Origin: Lachnospira sp. UBA4346
Lineage (GTDB): Bacteria > Bacillota > Clostridia > Lachnospirales > Lachnospiraceae
DNA: 64,000 nucleotides
NCBI GenBank assembly: GCA_002394205.1
Contig: DGTC01000064.1
Span: forward strand, 1-64,000
Reading direction: 5' to 3'
Shown here: positions 24,082 through 34,105 of the stretch, in pieces
Layout of the letters: each line of letters opens with the position of its first letter
Position numbering within the stretch: position 1 is the first letter of the stretch
Program-made: the position numbers and the translations under genes
Notes under the pieces: model-generated
What the model was told of the DNA's origin: nothing
What the model saw: only the letters and a program-made list of their open reading frames with translations
The model's database searches: none

Positions 24082-27000
24082 ATGTCAGAGAATGAACTTC
24101 AGAACAAATTTGAGTTTAAGACAGTAAAGAAAAGACCGGCAGGCAGAGTCCTTTACATTATTGGACTGGTATTATTGTTTATTGCAATCCTGTTATTATT
24201 TTCTTTGAACTGGATGTTTGCAAAATTCGGTCATGTGTCAATTGATTCGACGTTGTATACATTGACAGCACCGAAAACAGGTACGGATATGACGTATATA
24301 TATACATTCCTGTATATGAGTTTATTGCCGTCGATTGTCGTAGAAGCAATTGTCATTGTATTGACGAACAACTTATATAGAAGAAATGTACTTTTAAAGA
24401 TTCAGACAGCAAAGGGAATTCTCGCAGTTCGTGTATTCCCATGTTTTCCATTGAGAAGAGCGATGATTTTCATTTCCGTGATTGCATTGGTATGTTCGAG
24501 TCTTTATGTATCTTCTGCCAGTGGTTTGACAGAATATGTACAGAGCAAGACGACAGAAACTTCATTATATAATGACTATTATGTTGATCCTGAAACAGCC
24601 AATTTGAAGTTTCCGGAGAAAAAAAGAAATCTGATTTATTTATATGTAGAGTCTTTAGAGAAGACGTTGGAGTCGAAAGAAGAAGGCGGTGGAAAGAGCA
24701 GTAATATTTTACCGAATCTTACAGAGTTACAGAAAAAATATATTGCAGTTGCAGATGAAAGCGGTAAGCAGGGACATGTATTAAAGGGCGGCGACTGGAC
24801 AATGGCCGGTATGGTATCACAGTCGGCAGCGATTCCTTTGATGATTAACATCAACCTGTATAATTACAATGCGGATGCAAAGTATTTACCGGGAGCATTT
24901 TCACTGGGACAGATTCTCGGTGACAATGGATATAAGAATATTTTCATCAGTGGTTGTGACAGTAAGTTTGCAGCAACGGATCTGTATTTTAAGCAGCATG
25001 GTAATTATGAAATCATTGATCCGGATGGTGCAAAAAAGAAGGGATACATCCCGGAAGATTATAATGTATTCTGGGGTTATGAGGATTTAAAGATGTTTGA
25101 AATCCTCAAGAAGGAAATTACAGCAAATTATGAAAGCGGTCAGCCGTTTAATATTGCGGCGGCAACACTTGATACACATGCAGATGATATTTATATTTGT
25201 GAAAATTGTGACAAGTCAATTGCAGATGAGCATGACAGAGTATATCACTGTACAGATGAACAGGTAGCGAACTTTATCAAGTGGTTTGAACAGCAGCCAT
25301 GTTATGAAGATACGACATTGGTTATCAGTGGAGATCATTGCAGTTTTGCAACGACATATTTTGATGACTGCAAGAATTATGACCGTACGGTATTTTCGAT
25401 GTTTGTCAATGCACAGGTTGAGAAGAAGGATTACGTCAGAACATTTGCGACACTTGATATGCTTCCATCAACGCTTGCGGCAATGGGCGTTGAGATTGAA
25501 GGAGACAGATTAGGACTTGGTACAAATCTGTTCTCTGATACGGAAACATTGTGCGAAGAACTTGGAATTGATACATTGAATCGAATGTTATCACAGAATA
25601 GTACTTTCTATACCGACCAGATTCTTCAGGGTTCAGATAAAGATATTTTAAATATTTCACGCGTTGAGGAAGACAATATCGAAATTCATTCAGCAGATGA
25701 AATGTATAATCAGTACTATGTTAATCCGGATGATGTAAAACTGACCTTCCCACAAAAGAAGCAGAATCTGATTTATTTGATTGTAGAATCGCTTGAAAAG
25801 ACATGGGAAACGAAAGAAAATGATGGTGTACAGACAAAAGATGTAATACCTTATTTGACACAGTTACAGAAGGATTATGTTAAAGTAGAAAATGAAGTTG
25901 GAAATCAGGGATACGTATGTTACGGTGGTGAATATACAATCAAAGGTATGGTTTCACAGACAGCAGGTATTCCATTGACAGATCCAATCAATGCAGATGA
26001 TTATCCAAAGGATTATGAATTTATCCCAGGAGCTTCTACATTAGGAGATGTATTAAAGAAGCAGGGATATAAGAATGTATTTATTTCTGGATTTGATACA
26101 AAGTTTGCAGCGACGGATAAGTATTTTAAACAGCATGGTGATTATGATATTATTGATGCACAGTCAGCAAAGGACCGTGGCTATATTGCAAAGGACTACG
26201 AAGCAGGCTGGGGCTTCAATGATACGGTCATGTTTGATATTTTAAAAGATCAGGTTACACAAATGAGTAAGAGTGACCAGCCATTTAGTATCATGGCAGC
26301 AACATTAGATACGCATGCAGATGATGTGTATATCGATGAGAACTCATCAACAAAGTTTACTGAGGAACATGAACAGGCATTTAATTCGACAGATGATAAG
26401 ATTAAGGCATTTTTAGAATGGTTTAAGACGCAGCCTGCATATGAGAATACAACGATTGTAATTTCAGGTGATCATTTAAGCTATGCAGAAGACTATTTTA
26501 CACAGTTTACGGAAGAATATGACAGAACAGCATATTCTGTCTTTGTAAATGCAAAGATAGATAATCACAGAAAGTATATGAAGGCATTCTCAACATTAGA
26601 TATGTTCCCATCAACACTTGCTGCAATGGGTGTTGAAATCGAAGGAAACAGATTAGGTTTGGGTGTTAATTTGTTTGCTGAATTAGAACCATTATTGTTA
26701 AAATTTGGTTATCATCAGTTCAATACATTCTTAGCAGAAGATTGTCAATTCTATAACGAAAAGATTATGAAGCGAAATGGTTGGACAGGTAAGGTTGATA
26801 CGGATATCATTGAAGATTTGGAACGACAGGCATTGTTGCCACAGACACCGGTTAAGAAGACAACACAGGTGTTAGAAGAACCAACGAGAGCAACAGCGGC
26901 ACCGCAGGCACCTGCTGTTGTGCAGCAGATTGCTGAAACACCGGCAACTGTACAGGAAGAAGTAACAACACCGCCTCAGGAACAGAATTCTGATAATAAT

Positions 27001-27162
27001 GAAAATGTAGCACCGAGTGAGAATGCAGACAATACGAATACGGATACAAAGCCTTCTGAAGCAGCACCACAGCCGCCAACAGAGGCACCGACACAGCCTC
27101 CGATAGTGCCGCAGACAACAACAGCTGCGACAACGGCGACGAGTGCGGTACCTGTAAATTAA
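24082..27162 (+). CDS. LTA-synthase-family protein with two tandem catalytic domains
   Basis: About 1026 aa. Three to four N-terminal membrane helices (about residues 20-160) are followed by two consecutive extracellular sulfatase/phosphoglycerol-transferase domains. Domain 1: NLIYLYVESLEKT (about 183), GGDWTMAGM with the likely nucleophile Thr (about 236), VISGDH (about 415). Domain 2: NLIYLIVESLEKT (about 562), GGEYTIKGM (about 615), VISGDH (about 795). Both end in STLAAMGVEIEG. The last 105 residues are a Pro/Thr/Ala-rich tail. Normal LtaS and MdoB-like enzymes have one domain; two intact active sites suggest an internal duplication. The start is uncertain: ATG 24082 is chosen, but GGAGAGG at 24052 would better serve a rare ATT at 24064. 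Confidence 0.85.
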   Translation: MSENELQNKFEFKTVKKRPAGRVLYIIGLVLLFIAILLLFSLNWMFAKFGHVSIDSTLYTLTAPKTGTDMTYIYTFLYMSLLPSIVVEAIVIVLTNNLYRRNVLLKIQTAKGILAVRVFPCFPLRRAMIFISVIALVCSSLYVSSASGLTEYVQSKTTETSLYNDYYVDPETANLKFPEKKRNLIYLYVESLEKTLESKEEGGGKSSNILPNLTELQKKYIAVADESGKQGHVLKGGDWTMAGMVSQSAAIPLMININLYNYNADAKYLPGAFSLGQILGDNGYKNIFISGCDSKFAATDLYFKQHGNYEIIDPDGAKKKGYIPEDYNVFWGYEDLKMFEILKKEITANYESGQPFNIAAATLDTHADDIYICENCDKSIADEHDRVYHCTDEQVANFIKWFEQQPCYEDTTLVISGDHCSFATTYFDDCKNYDRTVFSMFVNAQVEKKDYVRTFATLDMLPSTLAAMGVEIEGDRLGLGTNLFSDTETLCEELGIDTLNRMLSQNSTFYTDQILQGSDKDILNISRVEEDNIEIHSADEMYNQYYVNPDDVKLTFPQKKQNLIYLIVESLEKTWETKENDGVQTKDVIPYLTQLQKDYVKVENEVGNQGYVCYGGEYTIKGMVSQTAGIPLTDPINADDYPKDYEFIPGASTLGDVLKKQGYKNVFISGFDTKFAATDKYFKQHGDYDIIDAQSAKDRGYIAKDYEAGWGFNDTVMFDILKDQVTQMSKSDQPFSIMAATLDTHADDVYIDENSSTKFTEEHEQAFNSTDDKIKAFLEWFKTQPAYENTTIVISGDHLSYAEDYFTQFTEEYDRTAYSVFVNAKIDNHRKYMKAFSTLDMFPSTLAAMGVEIEGNRLGLGVNLFAELEPLLLKFGYHQFNTFLAEDCQFYNEKIMKRNGWTGKVDTDIIEDLERQALLPQTPVKKTTQVLEEPTRATAAPQAPAVVQQIAETPATVQEEVTTPPQEQNSDNNENVAPSENADNTNTDTKPSEAAPQPPTEAPTQPPIVPQTTTAATTATSAVPVN

Positions 27163-27216
27163 TAATAGAGCAATAATCAAAATATTCTGATTAGGTTTCG
27201 ATTTTCAGTACAGAAA

Positions 27217-27288
27217 GAAAACCATAGGTGATAAATAGACAGATGAGATTTATTTTCTCAAATGTATATGCGTCGTCTATGGTTTTTT
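27217..27288 (+). terminator. Terminator after the LTA-synthase-like gene
   Basis: AAAACCATAG pairs with CTATGGTTTT across a long loop of about 50 bases, followed by a T-run. Confidence 0.55.
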
Positions 27289-27366
27289 GTATATAAAGCA
27301 GCTGTGTATGTTTTATATAGGGGATTTGATAGAATGAATCATTGTTAAAAAATTGGTAGGACTGTT

Positions 27367-27401
27367 AAAAAGAAAAAAGATACAGATAAATCTGTATCTT
27401 T
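27367..27401 (-). terminator. Terminator of tRNA-Thr
   Basis: On the minus strand, AAAGATACAGA-TTTA-TCTGTATCTTT is followed by TTTCTTTTT, 27 bases after the tRNA 3' end. Confidence 0.8.
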
Positions 27402-27427
27402 GTGAGGTATTTATGATAAAAATTGAA

Positions 27428-27499
27428 AGCTCCCGATGAGAATCGAACTCACAACCTTCTCATTACGAGTGAGACGCTCTACCTTTGAGCCACAGGAGC
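27428..27499 (-). tRNA. tRNA-Thr (anticodon CGT)
   Basis: The reverse complement folds as a 72-base tRNA. The acceptor is GCTCCTG/CGGGAGC with discriminator T. The D arm is GGCTCAAAGGTAGAGC, the anticodon arm TCTCA-CTCGTAA-TGAGA (anticodon CGT), and the T arm GTGAG-TTCGATT-CTCAT. CCA is not encoded. Confidence 0.96.
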
Positions 27500-27640
27500 T
27501 TATTTAAATATAACAGTAATATTATATGCAAAATTAGCAAAATTGTCAATGAAAAATTTGTTTAAATTAAAAACTTTTAAATAAAATTCAAGAGTTCGTC
27601 GCATACTAAGCGGAGAATGAATTATCAGGAGGTCGTAGGT

Positions 27641-28324
27641 ATGGCAGACGGGACAAATAGTACAAATAAAGAACAGAAAGTGGTGGATTTTGGACAGGCA
27701 ACCCTTGACCAGAATCAAAGACATGGTAAAATTCATTTGATGAGTATTATCGGTGAAATTGAAGGTCATGAAGTTCTTCCGGCAACCAGTAAAAGCACGA
27801 AGTATGAGCATTTACTGCCACAGCTTGCACAGATTGAAGATGATGAAGAGGTAGAAGGCGTACTGTTTTTGATGAATACGGTAGGCGGTGACGTGAGTGC
27901 AGGTCTTGCAGTAGCAGAATTGATATCCTCGATGCGTACGCCGACCGTGTCACTGGTATTGGGAGATTCCCACAGTATTGGTGTGCCATTGGCGGTTAGT
28001 ACAGATTATTCCTTTATTACGCCTTCGGCAACGATGATTGTGCATCCGGTGAGAATGAATGGGAATATTATAGGTGCACCACAGACATTTGACTATTTTA
28101 AACTGATTCAGGATCGAATTGCAATGTTTATTGCACAGCACACGCAGGTTTCCAAAGAGAAGATAGAGGAAATGATGCTGCATACAGGAATCCTAACCAA
28201 AGATTTGGGAACGATTCTGGTTGGACAGGAAGCAGTTCGTGAAGGATTGATAGATGAAGTTGGTGGGATTGCGCAGGCGATTGATAAGTTGCAGCAACTT
28301 ATACAAAATAGAAACGATATGTAA
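27641..28324 (+). CDS. ClpP-family serine protease, TepA-like
   Basis: A 227-aa protein of the ClpP/crotonase fold. Visible: MNTVGGDVSAGLAVAELI (about residues 76-93), the catalytic serine in LGDSHSIGVPLAV (about 109-121) and the histidine in MIVHPVRM (about 137). It is most like Bacillus TepA/YmfB, a membrane-associated ClpP-like protease linked to protein export and spore development. Residues 1-25 are a charged extension. The start at 27641 follows AGGAGG by 9 bases; an ATG eight codons earlier overlaps that region without its own site. Precedes the radical SAM gene by 51 bases. Confidence 0.85.
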   Translation: MADGTNSTNKEQKVVDFGQATLDQNQRHGKIHLMSIIGEIEGHEVLPATSKSTKYEHLLPQLAQIEDDEEVEGVLFLMNTVGGDVSAGLAVAELISSMRTPTVSLVLGDSHSIGVPLAVSTDYSFITPSATMIVHPVRMNGNIIGAPQTFDYFKLIQDRIAMFIAQHTQVSKEKIEEMMLHTGILTKDLGTILVGQEAVREGLIDEVGGIAQAIDKLQQLIQNRNDM

Positions 28325-28372
28325 AACAGAATAAAATATAGAGAGTATATAAAATAAAAATACAGGTGGATA

Positions 28373-29398
28373 ATGATGGAAAATATACAGGAATATAAAT
28401 GTGAAGAAAAAAATGAAATGAGTAATCAATGTAACCTTTGTCCAAGAAATTGTAATGTCAATCGTGCCCAGACAGCAAAGAATGGTCTGGGTGTAGGATA
28501 TTGTAGGATGCCGCAGGATGTATACTTAGCAAGAGCAGCATTACATTATTGGGAAGAACCGTGTATATCCGGTACACATGGTTCCGGAGCAGTATTTTTT
28601 TCAGGATGTTCTATGCGTTGCGTGTTTTGCCAGAATGCTCAGATTGCCGCAGGAGAAATTGGAAAAAGGGTTGATTTGGGCAGGCTGACGGATATTTTTT
28701 TAGAATTGCAGGACCAGGGGGCAAATAATATTAATTTGGTTACGCCAACACATTATGTACCACAAATTGTCAAAAGTTTAATGAGAGCAAAAGAGCAGGG
28801 GCTGGCAATACCGGTTGTATATAATACAAGTGCATATGAACATCCGGATACAATCAAACGTTTAGAAGGATTGGTGGATATATATCTTCCGGATTTGAAA
28901 TATGCAGATGCAGAACTGTCAGCGAAATATTCAGCTGCACCAGATTATTTTATGGTGGCCGCAACTGCAATTCAGAACATGTATGAGCAGGTCGGAACAC
29001 CGGTATTTCTTGATAAACAAAAGAAAATATACATAGACAGCAATGACAATGAAATTTCAATAAATCGCAAACAAATTCCGGATATTGAAGACGGGATGAT
29101 GGTAAAGGGAATGATTGTCCGACATTTATTACTTCCGGGTTTTGTAAATGATTCCAAAAAAGTCATACAATATTTATATGAAACATATGGAAATAACTGT
29201 TATATCAGTATTATGAATCAATATACACCATTGCCACAGGTTGCGGCGTTTCCGGAACTAAATCGAAAAATTACAAAGCGTGAATATAATAAAGTCATAG
29301 AGTATGCATTGGACTTGGGCGTGGAAAATGCATTTATACAGGAAGGTAAAACTGCAGAGGAAAGTTTTATTCCGGCTTTTAATTATGAGGGCGTATAA
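28373..29398 (+). CDS. Radical SAM protein, PflX-like (COG1313)
   Basis: A 341-aa radical SAM protein. The cluster motif CSMRCVFC (about residues 83-90) is the CxxxCxxC ligand set for the catalytic [4Fe-4S]. Additional N-terminal cysteines CNLCPRNCNVNR (about 21-32) may bind another cluster. GTHGSGAVFFSGC and LPDLKYADAELSAKYSAAPDY are typical of the PflX/COG1313 family, related to pyruvate formate-lyase activases. The target protein is unknown, and no PFL gene is nearby. Two adjacent ATG codons (28373 and 28376) are possible starts after GGTGG. Confidence 0.85.
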   Translation: MMENIQEYKCEEKNEMSNQCNLCPRNCNVNRAQTAKNGLGVGYCRMPQDVYLARAALHYWEEPCISGTHGSGAVFFSGCSMRCVFCQNAQIAAGEIGKRVDLGRLTDIFLELQDQGANNINLVTPTHYVPQIVKSLMRAKEQGLAIPVVYNTSAYEHPDTIKRLEGLVDIYLPDLKYADAELSAKYSAAPDYFMVAATAIQNMYEQVGTPVFLDKQKKIYIDSNDNEISINRKQIPDIEDGMMVKGMIVRHLLLPGFVNDSKKVIQYLYETYGNNCYISIMNQYTPLPQVAAFPELNRKITKREYNKVIEYALDLGVENAFIQEGKTAEESFIPAFNYEGV

Positions 29399-29664
29399 TA
29401 ATAAAATTTGTAAAAGAAAGTCATAATTTTTATGAAATGTTAGAAATTTGTCATAATAAGTTTAAAATGCCTTAATTTATGCGAATTACAAAAGACGAAA
29501 AAATGAACATCGCTTGAATACTGGTGAAAATACGTATTTTAAATTAATTTATATTTATTTTCAAAAAAAGTGGAAAAAAACGACAAAGTAATATAAAATA
29601 AAGAGGAATAATGAATAGAAATAATATCTTATAAGGGAAAAGTGAGATAACAGGGGGATATTTT

Positions 29665-31506
29665 ATGATAATAGAACAGGGAAATCCTTTTCTATTGGGC
29701 TGTACCAAACAGAATCGGAGTTATAATTTTGCAATAGAAAAAGCAGCAGAAGAAATTACGCTGCTTATATTTGATTCGAATCAGACAACGGTGCTTTATG
29801 AAATTGTGTTGAATGAAACATATAAAACAGGAAATGTATTTGCATGTCGTATTGCAGAAAAAGGTCTTGATCGATGTTATTACGTGTATCGTTGCGGGAA
29901 GGAGTTCTACACTGACCCATATGCGAAGACTGTAACACATTGTGAAAATTTTGGCGAAATGGCACAGGCACCATTTTTAAGTCGAATTGCATTGGAAGCA
30001 TTTGATTGGAAAGGGGATGCACCGCTGCATATTCCATATGAAGATACCATTCTGTATAAGATGAATGTGCGTGGATTTACAAAGAGCTGCACATCGCATG
30101 TTGCACACAAAGGGACGTTTAAGGGGATTGCAGAAAAGGCGGATTATTTAAGAAAATTGGGAATAACATCGCTTGAATTGATGCCAGCGTATGAATTTGA
30201 TGAGTGTAACAAATTTCCACAATATCGTAAGGAACGTATTTATGGAGGGTATATTGACGAGCCTTCCATAGGAAAAGTGAATTACTGGGGATACACAAAA
30301 GGATTTCATTTTGCACCCAAAGCATCCTTTTGTTCAATTGCGCATACAAAGTCTGATTATACAATTGAATATAAAAAAATGATTCGTACCATGCACAAAT
30401 ATGGAATTGAAGTGCTCATGGAAATGTATTTTACAACGGAGTCGGTTGCATTTATCTTAGACTGTGTGCGTTACTGGGTACGTTCTTATCACATTGACGG
30501 TGTACATTTGTATGCATCAGCTGCAGCATGTGAGGCAGTTGCGACAGATGCAGTGCTTTCGGATACGAAAATATTTGTGGAACATTGGGAAGGTGAGCGT
30601 GGCACCGTGAAGCATATGGCTAATTATGAGACAGGTTTTTTGAAGACTGCACGCAGATTCTTAAAAGGAGAGGAAAATCTGTTAGGAACATTTGTGGATG
30701 TTGTGAAAGCCAATCCGAAACAAAGTGCAAATGTGAATTATATCACAAATCATAATGGATTCACGTTATATGATTTGGTTAGTTACGAGCGAAAGCATAA
30801 TGAAAATAACGGCGAAAATAATATGGATGGTGAAAATTTTAACGATAGTTGGAATTGCGGAGCAGAAGGAAAAACACGTAAGAAAAAGGTATTAGAACTG
30901 CGCCGCCGGCAAATGAAAAATGCATTTATGCTGTTATTATTGTCGCAAGGAACGCCATTGATTCTTGCGGGTGATGAATTTAAAAATACGCAAAATGGAA
31001 ATAATAATCCATACTGTATTGATAGTGAAACTTCCTGGCTTAATTGGAAAAAGTCAGAGGACGCTGCGGATATGATTCAATTTGTACGAAAATTGATTGC
31101 ATTTCGAAAAGAGCATAAAATTTTGCATATGTCAGAGCAATTGTATGCGAGCGACAGATTGTCCTGCGGCTATCCGGATATATCGTATCACGGAAGCAGT
31201 GCCTGGTATAATGCAATGGAAAATTATAACAGACACATAGGTATTTTGTATTGTACACAATATGCGGGAGTACCGGACGAGGAGGATTTACTGTATGTTG
31301 TATACAATATGCATTGGGAAGCACATGAACTTGCACTTCCAAAGACGGCGGAAAATTCTCAATGGACGGTAAAGATTACATCTGGGGATGCTAAAAAGGA
31401 TGTTGTCTGGAAAGCCAAAAAGAGCGTGTGTCTGGCACCAAGAACGGTTGCAGTGTTAGGCTGTAAAAAAGAAAAAATCAAAAAACAGGAACCATTAAAA
31501 GAATAG
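29665..31506 (+). CDS. GH13 (GlgX/isoamylase-like) protein with degenerate active site
   Basis: A 613-aa protein with the layout of glycogen-debranching GlgX/isoamylase enzymes. An N-terminal CBM48-type domain (GNPFLLGCTKQNRSYNFAI, about residues 6-24) precedes a (beta/alpha)8 GH13 domain starting YKMNVRGFTK (about 131). All four catalytic regions are altered. Region I DVVFNH is EMYFTT (253-258). Region II GFRFDLA is GVHLYAS, with Tyr283 in place of the nucleophile Asp. Region III keeps a glutamate, VEHW (E306). Region IV CHDG is NHNG (N364 for Asp). Glycoside hydrolysis is therefore unlikely; glycogen/starch binding or a regulatory role is inferred. A TPR-protein gene follows 44 bases later. 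Confidence 0.85.
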   Translation: MIIEQGNPFLLGCTKQNRSYNFAIEKAAEEITLLIFDSNQTTVLYEIVLNETYKTGNVFACRIAEKGLDRCYYVYRCGKEFYTDPYAKTVTHCENFGEMAQAPFLSRIALEAFDWKGDAPLHIPYEDTILYKMNVRGFTKSCTSHVAHKGTFKGIAEKADYLRKLGITSLELMPAYEFDECNKFPQYRKERIYGGYIDEPSIGKVNYWGYTKGFHFAPKASFCSIAHTKSDYTIEYKKMIRTMHKYGIEVLMEMYFTTESVAFILDCVRYWVRSYHIDGVHLYASAAACEAVATDAVLSDTKIFVEHWEGERGTVKHMANYETGFLKTARRFLKGEENLLGTFVDVVKANPKQSANVNYITNHNGFTLYDLVSYERKHNENNGENNMDGENFNDSWNCGAEGKTRKKKVLELRRRQMKNAFMLLLLSQGTPLILAGDEFKNTQNGNNNPYCIDSETSWLNWKKSEDAADMIQFVRKLIAFRKEHKILHMSEQLYASDRLSCGYPDISYHGSSAWYNAMENYNRHIGILYCTQYAGVPDEEDLLYVVYNMHWEAHELALPKTAENSQWTVKITSGDAKKDVVWKAKKSVCLAPRTVAVLGCKKEKIKKQEPLKE

Positions 31507-31550
31507 AAATGTTCAGATAGAGAATAAAGAGTAGAGTTAGGAGATTACAT

Positions 31551-32468
31551 ATGAATATAAATAATGTCAACGAGGTAAAGCAGTATTATGAAACATTTCA
31601 GCAGCTGTTTGATGCTGGGAAAAAAGAAGAAGCCAGACAGATGATGCAGGAATTGTTAGAACAGCTGGAAACACAGAATGTTGTTCGCAAGGCAGGGAGT
31701 GTGGATAAACATGATGTGATTGCCATTGGTGCAGAAATAGAAGCTCAGTCATTACGGGAAACAGATGATGAAAAGGATTCGGCACCGATTTATATTAGTC
31801 TGAATCATGTTATGGAATATTATATTTATGCATATTATTTTAAACCGGATACAGAAGTACTGTGTACAGATTTACCATTTGGCGAGTATTACAGAACATA
31901 TGGAGCACTGTGTATGGAGTTGGGAAAATATCATGCGGCAAGGGAAGCGTATATTCATGCAATTGAGTGGAATCCGGTAGATTTGGATTCTATTTTGGGG
32001 TTGGCAGAGTGCTATAAATATCTTGAAAAATTAGAACGATATATCGCAGTTACGGCGCAGGCATATCGTTATTGCTGTACGAGAGCGACGATGGCACGTT
32101 ATTACAGAAATGTCGGATATTATCATTTGAGTAAGTATAAAACAGATCTTGCGAGAGCCTGTTATATTTACAGTAATATTTATTATAAGACGGACAATGC
32201 TGAGGGGGAATTGAAGTATCTTGAGCAGGCAATTGGTGATAAGACACCGGAAATGACGATTCAGCAGATGCAGAAGATGTTTGATGAAAATGGAATCGAG
32301 CCGGGACCGGAATCAGATACAATTGGGGTTGTATACAGAGTGGGACAACTGATGATGCAGGATGGGGACACAAAACTTGCGAAGGACTGTTTTTCGATTG
32401 TATACGATATTACACAGGAAGAGGCACTTGCAAAGTTGTTAGATGAATTAGACGAAAGAACGGATTAG
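31551..32468 (+). CDS. TPR-like protein, 305 aa
   Basis: Soluble helical protein. Residues about 1-45 form a coiled region (YYETFQQLFDAGKKEEARQMMQ). Residues about 108-215 read as tetratricopeptide-like repeats (GALCMELGKYHAAREAYIHA, LGLAECYKYLEKLERYIAV, VGYYHLSKYKTDLARACY). No catalytic motif or signal peptide is visible. It is likely co-transcribed with the GH13-like gene, and a protein-protein interaction role is inferred. The family is not recognised beyond the repeats. AGGAG precedes the ATG. Confidence 0.65.
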   Translation: MNINNVNEVKQYYETFQQLFDAGKKEEARQMMQELLEQLETQNVVRKAGSVDKHDVIAIGAEIEAQSLRETDDEKDSAPIYISLNHVMEYYIYAYYFKPDTEVLCTDLPFGEYYRTYGALCMELGKYHAAREAYIHAIEWNPVDLDSILGLAECYKYLEKLERYIAVTAQAYRYCCTRATMARYYRNVGYYHLSKYKTDLARACYIYSNIYYKTDNAEGELKYLEQAIGDKTPEMTIQQMQKMFDENGIEPGPESDTIGVVYRVGQLMMQDGDTKLAKDCFSIVYDITQEEALAKLLDELDERTD

Positions 32469-32624
32469 TTCAACAGATGCGGCGGAAGTGAATTTGGTTG
32501 AGCCGGCAAGGAAATGTAAATGAAAGCAGGATTAAAACTTGTAATCTGTACGTATTAGTGTTACAATGTAGCGTGAGAATAAACAGAAAAGTTTACGAAG
32601 ATAAAGACAAAGGAGTTTTAGATT

Positions 32625-33362
32625 ATGTCAGGACATTCAAAATTTGCCAATATTAAGGCAAAGAAGGAAAAGAACGATTCCGCAAAAGGAAAGATTTTTA
32701 CAAGACTTGGAAAAGAAATTCTGGTTGCTGTAAAGGAAGGCGGCCCGGATGTTAATAATAATAGTAAGTTAAGACAGGTCGTTGCAAAGGCAAAGGCAAA
32801 TAACATGCCGAATGATACAATTGAAAGAAGTATCAAGAAGGCTGCAAATAGCGATACAGCTGCATTAGAGTCTGTTACATATGAAGGATATGGTCCAAAT
32901 GGTACAGCAATTATTGTTGAAGCATTAACAGATAATAGAAACAGAGCGGCTTCTAATATTCGTAACGCATTTACAAAGGGAAATGGTAATATCGGAACAC
33001 CGGGTTGTGTATCTTTTATGTTTGATGAAAAGGGACAGATTATCATTGCAAAAGAAGACTGCGATAAGGATGCAGATGAGTTAATGATGCTTGCATTAGA
33101 CGCAGGTGCAGAAGATTTTAACGAAGAAGAAGACAGCTTTGAAGTGACAACAGCTCCAGAAGATTTTGATGCAGTGAATGAAGCATTATCAAAGGAAGGA
33201 ATTACATTCGCATCAGCAGAAGTAACAATGATTCCTCAGACTTGGGTTGATTTAACAGATGAAGGGGATATCAAGAGCATGAATAAGATTTTAAGTCTCT
33301 TAGATGATGAAGATGATGTGCAGAATGTATATCATAACTGGAATGAGCCAGACGAAGAATAG
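32625..33362 (+). CDS. YebC/PmpR-family protein
   Basis: A 245-aa, full-length, cytosolic protein. The signature [20 protein letters not shown] opens it, then ARNNNMP-type [15 protein letters not shown] (about residues 60-74) and [19 protein letters not shown] (about 91-109). Called a transcriptional regulator in many genomes; recent work on the family links it to ribosomes stalled on proline stretches. AAAGGAG precedes the ATG. A terminator follows directly, so it is a single-gene unit. Confidence 0.93.
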   Translation: MSGHSKFANIKAKKEKNDSAKGKIFTRLGKEILVAVKEGGPDVNNNSKLRQVVAKAKANNMPNDTIERSIKKAANSDTAALESVTYEGYGPNGTAIIVEALTDNRNRAASNIRNAFTKGNGNIGTPGCVSFMFDEKGQIIIAKEDCDKDADELMMLALDAGAEDFNEEEDSFEVTTAPEDFDAVNEALSKEGITFASAEVTMIPQTWVDLTDEGDIKSMNKILSLLDDEDDVQNVYHNWNEPDEE

Positions 33363-33380
33363 GTTTTAGAAGTAACAAAA

Positions 33381-33431
33381 AAACACATTGTTTTTCATCT
33401 TAAAAGAGATGAAAGACAGTGTGCTTTTTTT
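33381..33431 (+). terminator. Terminator after yebC
   Basis: AACACATTGTTTTTCATCT pairs with AGATGAAAGACAGTGTGCT (with G-T pairs), followed by a run of T. It overlaps an in-frame upstream extension of the PilZ gene and so argues against that longer start. Confidence 0.8.
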
Positions 33432-33444
33432 ATGGGGAGTAGAC

Positions 33445-34083
33445 ATGCATTTGCAGGAGTTATACAGAGGAGATAAGATAATATATCATGTCACAATACA
33501 GGAGAAGGAGTTTCAATTTCCGGCACATATTATACAGAATCAACAGAATTGTATCGTGGCATCACCGATTACCATCGGAGAAAAGGTTATTGGATTAAAT
33601 GGTGTGGGTGTTCACGTAGAGATTATTTATATGGGAAAATCATATATGCCAATCGTATGGGAAGGTATTGTGTGTAAGACTGTATTATACAAAGGAGAAA
33701 AGGTTTATTTACTTGAAGAAACACAGGAAGGTAAAGAACAGAACCGAAGGAGCGACTTCCGGCTGAAAGTGCAGACGCAATGTGTTATACAGTTATATCA
33801 TGAGTTGAATATGATTGTTGCCCAGTTGCATGATGTCAGCAAAACGGGTTTCTCATTCATTACGGATACGAAAATAGCCCCCAATAATGAGTCGAAAATT
33901 ATTAAGATGCGTGTAACGGATTTGGGAGTGAATCTGATTATAGGCGGCATGATTGTTCGTTGTAAACAACGAGAAGATGGTAAATATGTATATGGCTGTC
34001 AGGTAATAGAAAATACTATGGAATTCCAGGAGTATATGGCAAACAAACAGCGGATTATGATTGAGAAAATGCAAAATCTATAA
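33445..34083 (+). CDS. PilZ-domain protein (YcgR-like c-di-GMP effector)
   Basis: A 212-aa protein with an N-terminal YcgR-like flagellar brake domain (about residues 1-95) and a C-terminal PilZ domain. The c-di-GMP ligand motifs are intact: NRRSDFRL (RxxxR, about 101-108) and DVSKTG ([D/N]xSxxG, about 131-136). Members slow the flagellar motor or alter secretion when c-di-GMP rises. No motility gene is in the window. ATG at 33445, after GGGGAG, is chosen; the longer frame would run through the yebC terminator. The zinc-ribbon gene follows 22 bases later. Confidence 0.85.
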   Translation: MHLQELYRGDKIIYHVTIQEKEFQFPAHIIQNQQNCIVASPITIGEKVIGLNGVGVHVEIIYMGKSYMPIVWEGIVCKTVLYKGEKVYLLEETQEGKEQNRRSDFRLKVQTQCVIQLYHELNMIVAQLHDVSKTGFSFITDTKIAPNNESKIIKMRVTDLGVNLIIGGMIVRCKQREDGKYVYGCQVIENTMEFQEYMANKQRIMIEKMQNL

Positions 34084-34105
34084 AGGACAGAAAGGAGGTT
34101 TTTAT

